DNA of 64,000 bases from Salinivirga cyanobacteriivorans (GTDB lineage: Bacteria; Bacteroidota; Bacteroidia; Bacteroidales; Salinivirgaceae), in the NCBI RefSeq assembly GCF_001443605.1, contig NZ_CP013118.1, forward strand, positions 1,038,134 to 1,102,133, in the 5' to 3' direction. Numbering within the stretch: the first letter of the stretch is position 1; each line of letters starts with the position of its first letter. Under the pieces are notes generated by a model. It was not told where the DNA came from, made no database searches, and was given only the letters and a program-made list of their open reading frames with translations. Positions 54,272 through 64,000 of the stretch are shown in pieces. Made by a program: the position numbers and the translations under genes.

Positions 54272-56976
54272 TGGAGAAACATGCCCTCACATTTCAAAAG
54301 CTTGGTATCGATCCTACTGAATGGGATGTAATTTACGCTGACACACAGTCTGGTTATACCTTCAAAACTCCCATTGAAGGTGTTTTACTACTGAGATCGG
54401 CTGGTGTGCTCACACCAAACATACTGGAAAAACAGCTACAATTCATTAATAATTATGTGATCCAGGTACAGACCAAAATACTGAACTTCAAAACAATATT
54501 AATACTCGACGTAGCAGACCTCTATAACAAGTCTTCTCTTGACCTGATACGCAAAAACCTAAAACGCATCAATACAGACCTTATATTTTTAATACCGGGT
54601 AGTTTATTTAAAAAACTTTATGTAAAATATTACAGATTAAAACAGCATAAGGAGCTACACGCAATTTTTGAACACTATGCCGATGCAGTAGAGTTTGCAA
54701 GAAACATTAAAAAGAAATCAGCTCAGAACCCGTTCAGCACCGGTAAATTCATCGAATGTTGGAGCCACGATCAACAAAAAACAAAAATTAATGGCGTAAA
54801 GTACAGGTTCCTGGAACTACCTGCATGGCAATATCAAAACGAGACCCAAAAGCTCAGTGCCACAGTAAGGTGCTACGAATCAGGTATTTTACATTTTCGT
54901 ATTCATGGCAGAATGAATGCTTTGGACATTCAGACGTTGCAGCAAAGAGTGTTCGACATTGGGAATACATTAGGAATTGACTTTGTCAAACATCCGTTTT
55001 CAATTGTTTTCGATCTTAGAAATGTACAAACTATTTCCCCAGATGGCCGAAAGTTGCTCCGCCATATGGAAGAGCACCAGCAAAAAATTGCAGAAACCGT
55101 TATTGTACTCGGGAACCGGTTTATACGTTTTTTACTGCAAATAAGGAAATCGCACCAACCTGTAAAATACAGCCATTGGCACACAGCAAGCACCCTTGAT
55201 AAAGCATTTAAGAAAATTGAAAACATAAAATTCGAAAAAACGAAAAATAAAGAAACCGAGGTACTGCAAGAAGAACCTGCAGAAGATTATAAAACACTGA
55301 AATCACAGTATCTCAAAACCCTTGCTGAGCATAAAAGACAAAAGAATAAAGAAAAACAAACAAACAAAAACATCAGAAAAATTCTTGCGTACATCCACAC
55401 AGGAGATTTTTTACGATTGCCATTCCACCCGCGTTACAGCGATTACTCTATTGAAGGTGAAATATACAACTCCATAGCCCTTTTGCACAAAGACCTGCAA
55501 AATGCTAATTTACAAAATGGCAATACCAAAACACACAATTTAACACTATCGCGATCAAACGTTGAGAAGATCGTAGACAGTATTTCAGACCCCACAATGA
55601 TTTATCAGGACAACAAAATACTGGCTGCAAACCACCATTTTGCTGATTTACTGGGTTACCAGTCTCACGAACTAAACGGGCAACCCATAGGTGCCATAAT
55701 CAACCCCTTTGAGGTAAACCGTATTGTACGCCAACTCGATGAGATACATACCCGCAACGAAATTTATTGCGACCTGCAGGATGCTATGGGCATAGCCCAT
55801 TCAGTAACAATGATTTCAGAATTGGTTATGATTGACGGATTACAGGCACAATTTGTATTCATTAAACCACTGGCAAAACACACAAAAAAGTCAACGCCCC
55901 AACATAACCAGCCGGTTATGCCTGTGCAAAACTCTCAGTTTAACTCAGAATATATCAATAAGGCCCTGGCAGGTATTATTGCATTTCACCATGCCATGCT
56001 GAAACACATCAACAACCAGGTTCTTAATGAATATAATGCACCTGATAAGCATGACTCCTACCAGGGACTGCAATCTTTATTATGGGTTTCATTTTTTCTT
56101 AAAAACGCATTTGACCAGGCTGCAACCATTGACTTTTCAGAAAATAAAAACAGGATGATTTTTCCCGGAGATTTGGTAAAAAACCTGTTTACGCTTTTCA
56201 GCGATTACCTCTCACTAAGCAAAGGACATGTCAGACTTGATGTAAGAGAAGACCACTCCATGCAAAAACTGGCGCTGCCACTTGACGCTTTTCTGATAAA
56301 AGCCATCCTGGTACGCTTACTACACCTTGTAGCAGACAATACCAAAGGCAACCACCTATTGTTTGGCTACCGACAACGATCCGATGAAAAAATCGAATTC
56401 TTTATACATGAAAACGGTCCCGCATTAAACCTCGTACAAACTGATGTGCAAAAAGGGCAAACCCTGACCGGTTTTTCATTCGCCGAAATTGACCAGCTTA
56501 TGAAAAAAGCTGGTTCAAACCTATATTTAGAAACCTCTGACACAGAGAAAAATCAAATAACACTTGTTTTTCCAATTTACGACAGGGGTACTGGTTACGA
56601 AGGCTCAATGATGGATCTTGCCAACCATAAAATTCTGATCCTTGGTCCCGAAAACGAATTTGAGTTAATCAGTAAATTACTGGAAGACACCGAAATAAAA
56701 CTCATCCCAACAAATAATATATTTGAATCGCAAAAACTACTAAAGCGTGAGAAAATAAGCTTGATGATGATTGACATACAAAATAAAAAAATAGATATTT
56801 CTGAGTTAATAAAAAAAGCCAAAGAAATAGCACCCGACATACCCATAGTTTATATAGCAGAATCTGAATCGACCACTCAAAGCAGACACAGTAAGCTCAA
56901 AGACCTTGAAACATACCTGACAAAGCCAATAGATGGCGAAAGACTGAAAAGCACCATCAAAAAGGCACTTTCTTAA
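54271..56976 (+). CDS. STAS-PAS-pseudokinase-receiver protein
   Basis: The 901-residue soluble protein has two N-terminal regions that look STAS-like (about 20-150 and 190-300; TILILDVADLYNKSSLDLI, IVFDLRNVQTISPDGRKLL) and a basic coiled coil. A PAS domain (about 435-540; DPTMIYQDNKILAANHHFADLLGY) follows, then a region placed like HisKA/HATPase. There the N-box (LVRLLHLVADNT) and the G boxes (ENGPALN; no GxGLG) are degraded. The end is receiver-like (LILGPENEFELISKLLEDT, LMMIDIQN, ETYLTKPID) with the first acidic pair lost. It probably senses or scaffolds and does not phosphorylate. I do not recognise a described family with this order. Confidence 0.72.
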   Translation: MEKHALTFQKLGIDPTEWDVIYADTQSGYTFKTPIEGVLLLRSAGVLTPNILEKQLQFINNYVIQVQTKILNFKTILILDVADLYNKSSLDLIRKNLKRINTDLIFLIPGSLFKKLYVKYYRLKQHKELHAIFEHYADAVEFARNIKKKSAQNPFSTGKFIECWSHDQQKTKINGVKYRFLELPAWQYQNETQKLSATVRCYESGILHFRIHGRMNALDIQTLQQRVFDIGNTLGIDFVKHPFSIVFDLRNVQTISPDGRKLLRHMEEHQQKIAETVIVLGNRFIRFLLQIRKSHQPVKYSHWHTASTLDKAFKKIENIKFEKTKNKETEVLQEEPAEDYKTLKSQYLKTLAEHKRQKNKEKQTNKNIRKILAYIHTGDFLRLPFHPRYSDYSIEGEIYNSIALLHKDLQNANLQNGNTKTHNLTLSRSNVEKIVDSISDPTMIYQDNKILAANHHFADLLGYQSHELNGQPIGAIINPFEVNRIVRQLDEIHTRNEIYCDLQDAMGIAHSVTMISELVMIDGLQAQFVFIKPLAKHTKKSTPQHNQPVMPVQNSQFNSEYINKALAGIIAFHHAMLKHINNQVLNEYNAPDKHDSYQGLQSLLWVSFFLKNAFDQAATIDFSENKNRMIFPGDLVKNLFTLFSDYLSLSKGHVRLDVREDHSMQKLALPLDAFLIKAILVRLLHLVADNTKGNHLLFGYRQRSDEKIEFFIHENGPALNLVQTDVQKGQTLTGFSFAEIDQLMKKAGSNLYLETSDTEKNQITLVFPIYDRGTGYEGSMMDLANHKILILGPENEFELISKLLEDTEIKLIPTNNIFESQKLLKREKISLMMIDIQNKKIDISELIKKAKEIAPDIPIVYIAESESTTQSRHSKLKDLETYLTKPIDGERLKSTIKKALS

Positions 56977-57012
56977 CTTGAGCAGATCAGTTTTACAGGT
57001 CCCATTTTTTCC

Positions 57013-57020
57013 TAATTTTG
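57013..57020 (+). promoter_or_regulatory. -7 element of mutS2
   Basis: TAATTTTG matches TAnnTTTG, 32 nt before the GTG start. A TTTT at 56991-56994, 18 bp upstream, may serve as a weak -33 element. Confidence 0.45.
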
Positions 57021-57052
57021 CACCTGAAACATAAACACTGGAGACCATACTT

Positions 57053-59512
57053 GTGAACTATCCTCAAAATATAGAACAGAAATTAGGGTTCGATACCATA
57101 AGAGAAAAACTAAAAAGCTATTGTCTGAGTGAGCTTGGACGAGAGCTAGTAGTGAAAATGCAGTTTTCGAACAATTACAAATCAGTTAAACTTTGGCTCG
57201 AACAAACTGCAGAATACAAATCGCTTTTCAACGAAGACAAAAGCTTTCCGGTTGATAATTACCACGATCTGAGACCAATGCTTAACAGGCTCAAACCCGA
57301 AGGCATGTTCCCAGAAACAGAAGAGGTAGTAAAACTGAGAAAATCGCTACAAACCATGCGTGCCATTCACAAATGGTTTTCAGGCGAATTAAGCCAAAAG
57401 TATCCGGAACTGGCCCGGCTTGCAGCCAGTTTTGAGGTTTTTCCCTATCTCTTTGAGCGAATAGACCGCATTATTACAAGTGCAGGTCGTATTAAAGACA
57501 ATGCATCTGCTGAATTACAACAAATAAGGAATTTTCTCGACAGTGAACGAGGCCGTGTTTCAAAACAAATGCGTACGGTTCTAAAAGATGCAATCCATAA
57601 AGGCTATGCCGACGACGAAGCGCAGGTTGTTGTGCGTGAAGGCAGATTGATGCTCCCGGTTAAAAGTTCTTTCAGACGTAAAATTAATGGAATTGTACAC
57701 GATGAATCTACCTCGGGAAAAACAGTTTATATTGAGCCACAGGCCATTATCGAAATCAATAATGAAATTAGAGATGCCGAGTACCGCGAAAAGAGAGAAA
57801 TAATTAAAATCCTAAGAGATTTGGCCGACGATATCAGGCCCTACATACCTGATTTAATAGGTTTCTATAATAAACTGGCCATATTTGATTTTATACGCGC
57901 CAAGGCAATACTCGCCAAAGAAATGCAGGGCATACAAATCCCGGTGGACAATAAGCCCATTATGTTTTTCAGAAAAGCTCTAAACCCGCTTTTATTATTC
58001 TCGTTTAAAAACAGCGAACGAAAAGTTATTGCTAACGACATCATACTCAATGAGCAACAGAGAATACTGCTCATTTCAGGACCAAATGCCGGAGGTAAAT
58101 CAGTGGCAATGAAAACAGCAGGATTACTGCAGTTTATGTTGCAATGCGGCCTGCTTCTACCAGTATCGCAGGATGCCACAGGCGGCATATTTAAACAAAT
58201 ACATATTGATATTGGCGATGACCAATCCATCGACAATGACCTCAGCACTTATAGCTCGCACCTGATGCATATGAAGCACATGCTGCGCAATGCCGATAGC
58301 AAGACCCTGATTCTCGTGGATGAATTTGGAAGCGGAACAGAGCCGGTAATAGGTGGCGCCATTGCTGAAGCTGTACTTGACCAGTTCCGGCAAAGTGGAT
58401 TATATGGTGTAATAACTACACACTACAGCAACCTCAAACATTACGCAGCCAACAACGAGGGTTTAGTAAACGGAGCCATGCTCTTTGACTCCGGCAAAAT
58501 TGAACCGGTTTATAAACTTGAAACCGGCAAACCCGGAAGCTCTTTTGCCATAGAAATAGCACATAAAACCGGTTTGCCCAAAAACGTAATTGAAGATGCC
58601 CGTAACAGAGCAGGAACAGATCAGGCCGACTTTGACAAACACCTGAGGGAAATTATGCGTGATAAAAAATACTACGATGAAAAACGCACCCAAATAAAAA
58701 AACAGGAAAAAGAACTGGAAAAATTACTGTCGCAGCAGGCCTATGAACTGGAAAAAACAAAGAAAATGCAGGATGAAATCCTCAATGAGGCACGCACAAA
58801 GGCAAAGGAGACCCTAAATAGTTCGAACAAACTCATTGAAAACACCATCAGAGAAATTAAGGAAGCGCAGGCAAACAAAGAAAAAACAAAAGCGATAAGA
58901 AAAGATTTCGAAAAAGGGAAATCTCAGATAGCAGAAGGAAAAGCTAAGAAGGCATCACGAATAGATAAGCGCATAAAGGGATTTGAAAAAGTTTCAAAAA
59001 AGCACCATGTAGATTTACCTGAAAAACAGGAAAGCGAGCGCAATGAAAAAACCATAAATGTAGGCGATATGGTAAAACTAGAAGGGCAGGAAACAGTAGG
59101 TGAAGTGATTGAAACAAATGACAAAAACGCTGTGGTAGCTTTTGGGGCGCTGATGACCTCCGTATCGAAAGACAGACTTACCAAAAGCAGCAAAAAGGCT
59201 CAGCGCCGTCAGCAGAGGAACTCAGGCAAATCGAACATAGGGTCGAACCTCCTGGAGAAGCAACATGCTTTTAAAACCGGAATAGATATCAGGGGTAAAT
59301 ATGTAGATGAAGCCCTGCAGGAAATAACAGATTATATTGACGAAGCTATAATGCTGGGTGTAAATGAGGTAAAAATATTACATGGCAAAGGAAATGGTGT
59401 ACTACGTAAAGCTGTACGGGAATACCTCAGCACCGTACCCGAAATTGCCCGTTTCAAAGATGAACATATTGACCTGGGAGGTGCCGGCATAACCGTTGTA
59501 CAGTTCAGCTAA
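57053..59512 (+). CDS. mutS2: DNA structure-specific endonuclease/ribosome-rescue ATPase MutS2
   Basis: The 819-residue protein starts at GTG 57053. The MutS core has Walker A GPNAGGKSVAMKT (about residue 343), DDQSIDNDLSTYSSH and Walker B LILVDEFGSGTEP, then ITTHYSNLKHYA. The mismatch-recognition domain is absent. A long coiled coil (about 530-660) leads to a KOW-like segment and the C-terminal Smr domain (GIDIRGKYVDEALQEI, KILHGKGNGVLRKAVREYL). Known MutS2 proteins act in recombination control and in splitting collided ribosomes. It converges with the PspC gene, overlapping by 4 nt. Confidence 0.96.
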   Translation: MNYPQNIEQKLGFDTIREKLKSYCLSELGRELVVKMQFSNNYKSVKLWLEQTAEYKSLFNEDKSFPVDNYHDLRPMLNRLKPEGMFPETEEVVKLRKSLQTMRAIHKWFSGELSQKYPELARLAASFEVFPYLFERIDRIITSAGRIKDNASAELQQIRNFLDSERGRVSKQMRTVLKDAIHKGYADDEAQVVVREGRLMLPVKSSFRRKINGIVHDESTSGKTVYIEPQAIIEINNEIRDAEYREKREIIKILRDLADDIRPYIPDLIGFYNKLAIFDFIRAKAILAKEMQGIQIPVDNKPIMFFRKALNPLLLFSFKNSERKVIANDIILNEQQRILLISGPNAGGKSVAMKTAGLLQFMLQCGLLLPVSQDATGGIFKQIHIDIGDDQSIDNDLSTYSSHLMHMKHMLRNADSKTLILVDEFGSGTEPVIGGAIAEAVLDQFRQSGLYGVITTHYSNLKHYAANNEGLVNGAMLFDSGKIEPVYKLETGKPGSSFAIEIAHKTGLPKNVIEDARNRAGTDQADFDKHLREIMRDKKYYDEKRTQIKKQEKELEKLLSQQAYELEKTKKMQDEILNEARTKAKETLNSSNKLIENTIREIKEAQANKEKTKAIRKDFEKGKSQIAEGKAKKASRIDKRIKGFEKVSKKHHVDLPEKQESERNEKTINVGDMVKLEGQETVGEVIETNDKNAVVAFGALMTSVSKDRLTKSSKKAQRRQQRNSGKSNIGSNLLEKQHAFKTGIDIRGKYVDEALQEITDYIDEAIMLGVNEVKILHGKGNGVLRKAVREYLSTVPEIARFKDEHIDLGGAGITVVQFS

Positions 59513-59721
59513 ACGTAAATTGTGTTTCCATTCTTATCTTCCGGCATTACAATCCAAAGTACAATATAAACCAGGATACCCGGAAAAGCTACGCTAAAAA
59601 CGGATAGTATTAAATAAACAAGTCGTACCACGCCCTTGTCCCATCCAAAATATTCAGCAATGCCAGCGCAAACACCTGCTATCATCTGGTCTTTTGATCT
59701 GTATAATCTTCTAGTAGTCAT
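59509..59721 (-). CDS. PspC-domain membrane protein
   Basis: The 70-residue protein is a single PspC domain. It has RRLYRSKDQMIAGVCAGIAEYFGWD, split by one variable turn, VRLVYLILSVFSV, and one membrane helix (PGILVYIVLWIVMPED). PspC-type proteins link envelope stress to regulation, but stand-alone short forms are of unknown role. The 3' end overlaps the mutS2 stop region by 4 nt on the opposite strand. Confidence 0.92.
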   Translation of the reverse strand: MTTRRLYRSKDQMIAGVCAGIAEYFGWDKGVVRLVYLILSVFSVAFPGILVYIVLWIVMPEDKNGNTIYV

Positions 59722-59810
59722 AACTTTCTTTTGCTTTATTCTTTGAACAGTTGCAAAAGTACAAAATATCGTGCATTTTTACTGTGATAAAAATTCATAT
59801 CCTAATTCAC

Positions 59811-61508
59811 ATGAAACATTCATTGTTCGCAACAATAATTTTAACGCTGTTTTTCTATTCATGCACATCCGAAAAAGTTAAAATCCAGATAATTGAAACT
59901 ACTGATGTGCATGGCAGGTTTTTCAACTACGATTTTGCAACCGACACGCAAAAAAACGGATCCATGGGCCAGGTAGCTCAGTATATAAAACAGCAACGTC
60001 AGCAAAACGGAGAAATTTTACTGCTCGACAATGGCGATATTTTGCAGGGCACACCTACAGCATATTATTCAAATTTTGTAGATACTGTGCATAAAAACAT
60101 TATGGTTCGCATATTGGGTGACCTGCATTACGATGCAGCCACTGTTGGTAATCATGATATTGAAACCGGACCCAAAGTATACAACAAGGTAAAAGAAGAA
60201 CTCTCTTTTCCATGGCTTGGTGCCAACATTATTGACATAAAAACAGGGAAACCCGCTTTTAGGCCCTATACCATAGTAGAAAAAAAAGGAGTAAAAATTG
60301 CCATTTTAGGGATACTTACCCCGGGAATCCCCAATTGGTTGCCACACAAACTATATAAAGGCTTAGAGTTTGCCGATATGGTAGAAACAGCCGAAAAATG
60401 GATGCCGGAAATAAAGAAAAATCAGCCGGACATCATCATAGGTTTATTTCATGCAGGACTTAACCCGGCTTATGGAGGGTTCAAAAAAGGCGCTTATAAG
60501 AACCCAAACGCAACCCTTCGCGTAGCTAAAGAAGTGCCGGGATTCGATATTGTTTTTGCCGGTCATGATCATCGGAGAACTATAAAAAAGGTGGTCAACA
60601 CTGAGAACGACACCGTTACTGTAATAAACGGGGGGAGTCACGCCAAATGGATTGGTTCGGCAGAGTTGGTTTACGACAATAAAAACAAACGCATTGAATC
60701 TATTACACCACAAATTGTCGATCTTTCGCAATACAAAACCGACAAAAGCTACGAAAGCAAATATGGAACTTACCTCGATTCCGTAAAAAATTACTTTAAA
60801 GAACCCGTGGGCTGGCTTGGAACAGAACTTTGCCCCCAGGAAGCACTTTTTGGACCATCGGCTTTTATGCAGTTCATACATCAGGTGCAGCTATCGGCAA
60901 CTAATGCCCGGGTTTCACTATCGGCTCCGCTCCAAATTTATACCTGCATTGATACCGGCACCATTTACCGTAGCGATATTTTTGCACTTTACCGTTATGA
61001 AAACTACCTGGCTGAAATGAATATGACCGCAGGTGAAATTGACAGGTTTCTGGAACATGGAGTTAGTAGTTGGTTCAACACTATGCAAAACAAATCAGAC
61101 AATTTATTAAATTACAACGAAGAGGGCCACCTGGATGCTCCCTATTATAATTTTAGCTCTGCCCTTGGGGTTCACTACAAAGTAGATGTCACACAGAAAC
61201 CAGGCAATAGAGTGACCATTACGCAAGTGGATGGAAAGATAGATTTCAAAACAGAAGATACTGTCAGGGTAGCATTGAATTCGTACCGCATGGTTGGAGG
61301 CGGTGGACATATGCCTGATGGCACGGGCATTGATCTCGAAACGCTAAAAGAAAGAAATGTATTGTTATCGGAAGTTCCCATTAAAAATATCATGATGAAA
61401 TACTTTAACAACCATGACTCTGTGTGGATAAATACGGAGATAAATTGGCACCTTACACCTGAAAAATGGACAAAGCAAGCCAGACAAAAAGAGATTCAAA
61501 ATTTTTAA
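59811..61508 (+). CDS. 5'-nucleotidase/cyclic phosphodiesterase-family lipoprotein
   Basis: The ATG at 59811 gives MKHSLFATIILTLFFYSC with the lipobox FYSC; the frame begins at 59751 without a plausible leader. The 565-residue protein has a metallophosphatase domain with dinuclear metal motifs (TTDVHGRF, LDNGDILQG, VGNHDIE, LFHAGLNP, AGHDHRR). A C-terminal 5'-nucleotidase substrate domain follows (ALFGPSAFMQFIH, ENYLAEMNMTAGEI). Family enzymes hydrolyse nucleotides or 2',3'-cyclic nucleotides outside the cytoplasm. It should be anchored to the envelope and supply phosphate or nucleosides. Confidence 0.9.
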   Translation: MKHSLFATIILTLFFYSCTSEKVKIQIIETTDVHGRFFNYDFATDTQKNGSMGQVAQYIKQQRQQNGEILLLDNGDILQGTPTAYYSNFVDTVHKNIMVRILGDLHYDAATVGNHDIETGPKVYNKVKEELSFPWLGANIIDIKTGKPAFRPYTIVEKKGVKIAILGILTPGIPNWLPHKLYKGLEFADMVETAEKWMPEIKKNQPDIIIGLFHAGLNPAYGGFKKGAYKNPNATLRVAKEVPGFDIVFAGHDHRRTIKKVVNTENDTVTVINGGSHAKWIGSAELVYDNKNKRIESITPQIVDLSQYKTDKSYESKYGTYLDSVKNYFKEPVGWLGTELCPQEALFGPSAFMQFIHQVQLSATNARVSLSAPLQIYTCIDTGTIYRSDIFALYRYENYLAEMNMTAGEIDRFLEHGVSSWFNTMQNKSDNLLNYNEEGHLDAPYYNFSSALGVHYKVDVTQKPGNRVTITQVDGKIDFKTEDTVRVALNSYRMVGGGGHMPDGTGIDLETLKERNVLLSEVPIKNIMMKYFNNHDSVWINTEINWHLTPEKWTKQARQKEIQNF

Positions 61509-61539
61509 TATATACCGAAAAGCCCTAACTTTAACAAAA

Positions 61540-64000
61540 ATGAAAAGATTAGTGCGCACACTGTTTCAAATAACAATTCTGTTTTGTCTGTCGGCCACAA
61601 CGCTAACAGGTCAGAACATCGACAGTTTGCGTAAGGTTGCAGACACTGTTCAGGGCAGGGAGCTACTATATACCTATAGTGAAATATCGCGCTATTATTG
61701 GAAAAGAAACCCCTATCTCAGTTTTGAATATGCAGAAAAAGTACAAAAAATTGTAAAAAACTTTCCAAAAGATACACTACTACAAATTGAGGCGCTACAT
61801 ACAATTGGCGATGCATATTGGTATTTGAACAATATACCCAACGCACTTGAATATGATTTGAAAGTACTACGGTTACAGGAAAAAATTAAGGACTCGGCCG
61901 GCATTGCGAAAACCCTCAATAACCTAGGCGTTATTTATACCCACCAGGGCAAATATGAAAAAGCGCTCGAATTGCTGGAAAGATCGTTGGCAATAAGAAA
62001 AAATCTTGGACATACATTTGAAGCATCTTCTAATTACAATAATCTTGGTCAGGTTTATTATAAGCTCAATGACCTGGAGATGGCTATGGATTTTTTTCAG
62101 AAAAGCATCAGGATCAGAGAAAAAAACAACAAACAAGAGCTACTCATCAGTGGCTATAATAATGTAGCCGCTGTACACATAAATAGAAACAACTATGCCA
62201 GCGCCATTAAATACCTCAACAAAGCACTGAATATTGCAGATTCTTTAGACATAAAAAACCAGGTGCCAACAATAATGCTCAACCTGGGTGATATTTTCAG
62301 GGAGCAAAATGATTACAAAAATGCAATAAACTGGTATTTACAGGCATATGAAATAGCCAGCCAAATTAAGAACTACGATATTTTACTTGTCATCAGCAAA
62401 CAGCTGTCCAAAATATATACAGAAACTGGCCAATTGGAAAAAGCTTTAAAATACAGTAATTATGCCCTGGAAGCCAAAGACAGTATAAACTCAAAAAATA
62501 TACACTCAAAACTTGAACAGCTTCAATACACCTTTAATACAAAACAAACCAGGCTGGAAAATAAAGCACTGAAACAACAAAATGAGTTAAGCGAACTACG
62601 GCTCAATAAAGAACGAAACCGTACAAACTTATTGATCATGCTGGCCATTCTGGCCCTTATAATCATAAGCCTGCTCATTAATCTTTACATGCAGCGCATA
62701 AGGCATAATAAACAACTCAAAAAAGAAGTTGAATTCAGAACACGTTCTTTAAGGAGAGAGATCAATGAGCGCAAACGGTTTCAAAACCAAACAATTGAAG
62801 CAAACCTGCAATTTTCCAGTATTTTCCATAACTCGCCACTTGGAATTGTGGCACTAAATAATGATGGCAGCATACAAATGGCAAATCAGGCCTTTCAGGA
62901 TTTCGCAAATACCGATGAAGAAGAACTAAAAACAAGAAATCTTTCAACATTATTTATCGAAAGCGAATTTATTCAGAAATTAAAAACATCGCTTCAGGGC
63001 AATGACACAAGATATGAAGGCAAGCTCACATTTAAAAAAGCTGATAAACCAATATATGCAAGAGCCTTTTTTAATCACTATACACTCAGTGAAAAAGAGG
63101 TACATGGGGTGTTTGTAACAATCGAAGATATCTCTATAAGCGTTGAGGCGCAGGAAAGAATACGCCACAGCGAAGAACGGTTCCGCACATTGGCTGACTT
63201 ATTACCTGAAATGCTGGTAGAAACAGATCTTAAAGGAAATGTACTTTATGCTAACAAGCAGGCACTTGAACATTTTGAATTTAGCGAATCGCATATACGC
63301 AAGGGACTTTCAGTATTTAACCTTTTTGAACCCGACGATAAAGAACTCATTAAAAAGCGCTTCGAAAACTTCAGGGCAAAAGAAAAAACAAACATCAACC
63401 GTGAATATGATGTTACCACCCGTACCGGTAAGAAACTATCGATTCTGGCAAGCATAAGCGTCGTATTTAAGGACGCAGAGCCGGTAGGCCTGCGTGGAAT
63501 TCTTATGGATATTAGTAATCGTAAAAAATACGAGCAAGAACTACTTAAAGCCAAGGAGAAAGCAGAAAAGGCAGATGGCTTAAAGGGCAAATTTCTGGAA
63601 AACCTCAGCCACGAAATTCGTACACCAATGAATGGAATACTGGGATTTTCAGAGCTCATCAAGCACGAAGAAATGTCTGAAAAGGAGCGAGCAAGCTACA
63701 TCGACTTCATTATTAATTCGGCCAATCAGCTATTGAGTATCATTGACGATGTAGTAAATATTTCGCGCATTGAGTCGGGTGATATAAAAATCAGGGAACA
63801 GGAAGTTTCTGTAGACAACTTCTTCAATGATTTAATGATTTTTTTCCATGGCTACCTAATGAACCGAAATGATCAGGTTTCACTACGACTACAAAATAAA
63901 CTAACAAGCTATGCTAACCATGTGATTCTGGCCAAAAAAGAAGTACAACACGTATTGTCGAACCTCATATATAATGCCATAAAATTTACCAGAAAAGGCT
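61540..64000 (+). CDS. TPR-PAS sensor histidine kinase, 3' truncated
   Basis: The frame opens at ATG 61540 and stays open to the window edge (820 codons), so the C-terminus is missing. The N-terminal signal sequence (MKRLVRTLFQITILFCLSA) is followed by about six TPRs (about 80-320; KTLNNLGVIYTHQGKYEKAL, YNNLGQVYYKLNDLEMAM). A coiled coil, a membrane helix (about 365-385; LLIMLAILALIIISLLINLY) and two PAS domains (about 425-545 and 555-665) come next. HisKA has LSHEIRTPMN (His691), and the start of HATPase is visible (SNLIYNAIKF). It senses periplasmic or internal cues; the output partner lies outside. Confidence 0.9.
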   Translation, partial: MKRLVRTLFQITILFCLSATTLTGQNIDSLRKVADTVQGRELLYTYSEISRYYWKRNPYLSFEYAEKVQKIVKNFPKDTLLQIEALHTIGDAYWYLNNIPNALEYDLKVLRLQEKIKDSAGIAKTLNNLGVIYTHQGKYEKALELLERSLAIRKNLGHTFEASSNYNNLGQVYYKLNDLEMAMDFFQKSIRIREKNNKQELLISGYNNVAAVHINRNNYASAIKYLNKALNIADSLDIKNQVPTIMLNLGDIFREQNDYKNAINWYLQAYEIASQIKNYDILLVISKQLSKIYTETGQLEKALKYSNYALEAKDSINSKNIHSKLEQLQYTFNTKQTRLENKALKQQNELSELRLNKERNRTNLLIMLAILALIIISLLINLYMQRIRHNKQLKKEVEFRTRSLRREINERKRFQNQTIEANLQFSSIFHNSPLGIVALNNDGSIQMANQAFQDFANTDEEELKTRNLSTLFIESEFIQKLKTSLQGNDTRYEGKLTFKKADKPIYARAFFNHYTLSEKEVHGVFVTIEDISISVEAQERIRHSEERFRTLADLLPEMLVETDLKGNVLYANKQALEHFEFSESHIRKGLSVFNLFEPDDKELIKKRFENFRAKEKTNINREYDVTTRTGKKLSILASISVVFKDAEPVGLRGILMDISNRKKYEQELLKAKEKAEKADGLKGKFLENLSHEIRTPMNGILGFSELIKHEEMSEKERASYIDFIINSANQLLSIIDDVVNISRIESGDIKIREQEVSVDNFFNDLMIFFHGYLMNRNDQVSLRLQNKLTSYANHVILAKKEVQHVLSNLIYNAIKFTRKG

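Overview
The window is a 64 kb piece of a Bacteroidota chromosome, probably an environmental Bacteroidales/Marinilabiliales-type organism. The evidence is a SusC/SusD pair, several lipoproteins with Bacteroidota-type lipoboxes, type IX secretion (T9SS) C-terminal sorting domains on two secreted proteins, a PorE-like OmpA protein, sensor kinases of the PAS and TPR types, weak Shine-Dalgarno signals, and TAnnTTTG-type -7 elements upstream of several genes. Genus cannot be assigned from the sequence alone.

Layout. 1-1.8 kb: end of a short-chain dehydrogenase and a two-domain VOC protein. 2.2-11.9 kb: a PUL-like locus built around peptides rather than sugars. It has a cyanophycinase-family (S51) lipoprotein, SusC, SusD and a PKD/beta-propeller surface lipoprotein on the plus strand. 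These converge on an isoaspartyl dipeptidase and a second, T9SS-exported S51 protein on the minus strand, with a shared bidirectional terminator. I read it as a candidate cyanophycin (or other beta-aspartyl polymer) utilisation locus: cut outside, bind and import, then split beta-Asp dipeptides. 12-20.6 kb: a DUF5686 protein, an rRNA pseudouridine synthase, a YceI lipoprotein and a large T9SS-exported subtilisin. 20.8-24.2 kb: two sensor kinases. 24.3-29.8 kb: a TetR-TolC-HlyD-ABC2-ABC2 export operon without an ATPase gene. 29.9-30.7 kb: recR and tRNA-Arg(ACG).

30.7-36.6 kb is an accessory region directly behind tRNA-Arg. It holds three tandem ~384 bp units, a putative nuclease-RAMA gene, and a group II intron whose maturase ORF is broken by a 48-nt in-frame insertion. 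It also holds a Fic gene flanked by attC-like inverted repeats (a possible integron-type cassette without a visible integrase) and further palindromes. No integrase, transposase or CRISPR array is visible.

36.6-64 kb is mostly ordinary chromosome. It has an NmrA-type reductase, two small membrane/secreted proteins, a PAS kinase, lptG-tgt, a glycosyltransferase/ECF sigma/rsmG/YdcF operon, a FadL-type porin next to an SGNH lipoprotein, a PorE-like protein, a serine hydrolase, and an odd STAS-PAS-pseudokinase-receiver protein. mutS2, a PspC protein, a 5'-nucleotidase lipoprotein and the start of a TPR-PAS sensor kinase that runs off the end complete it.
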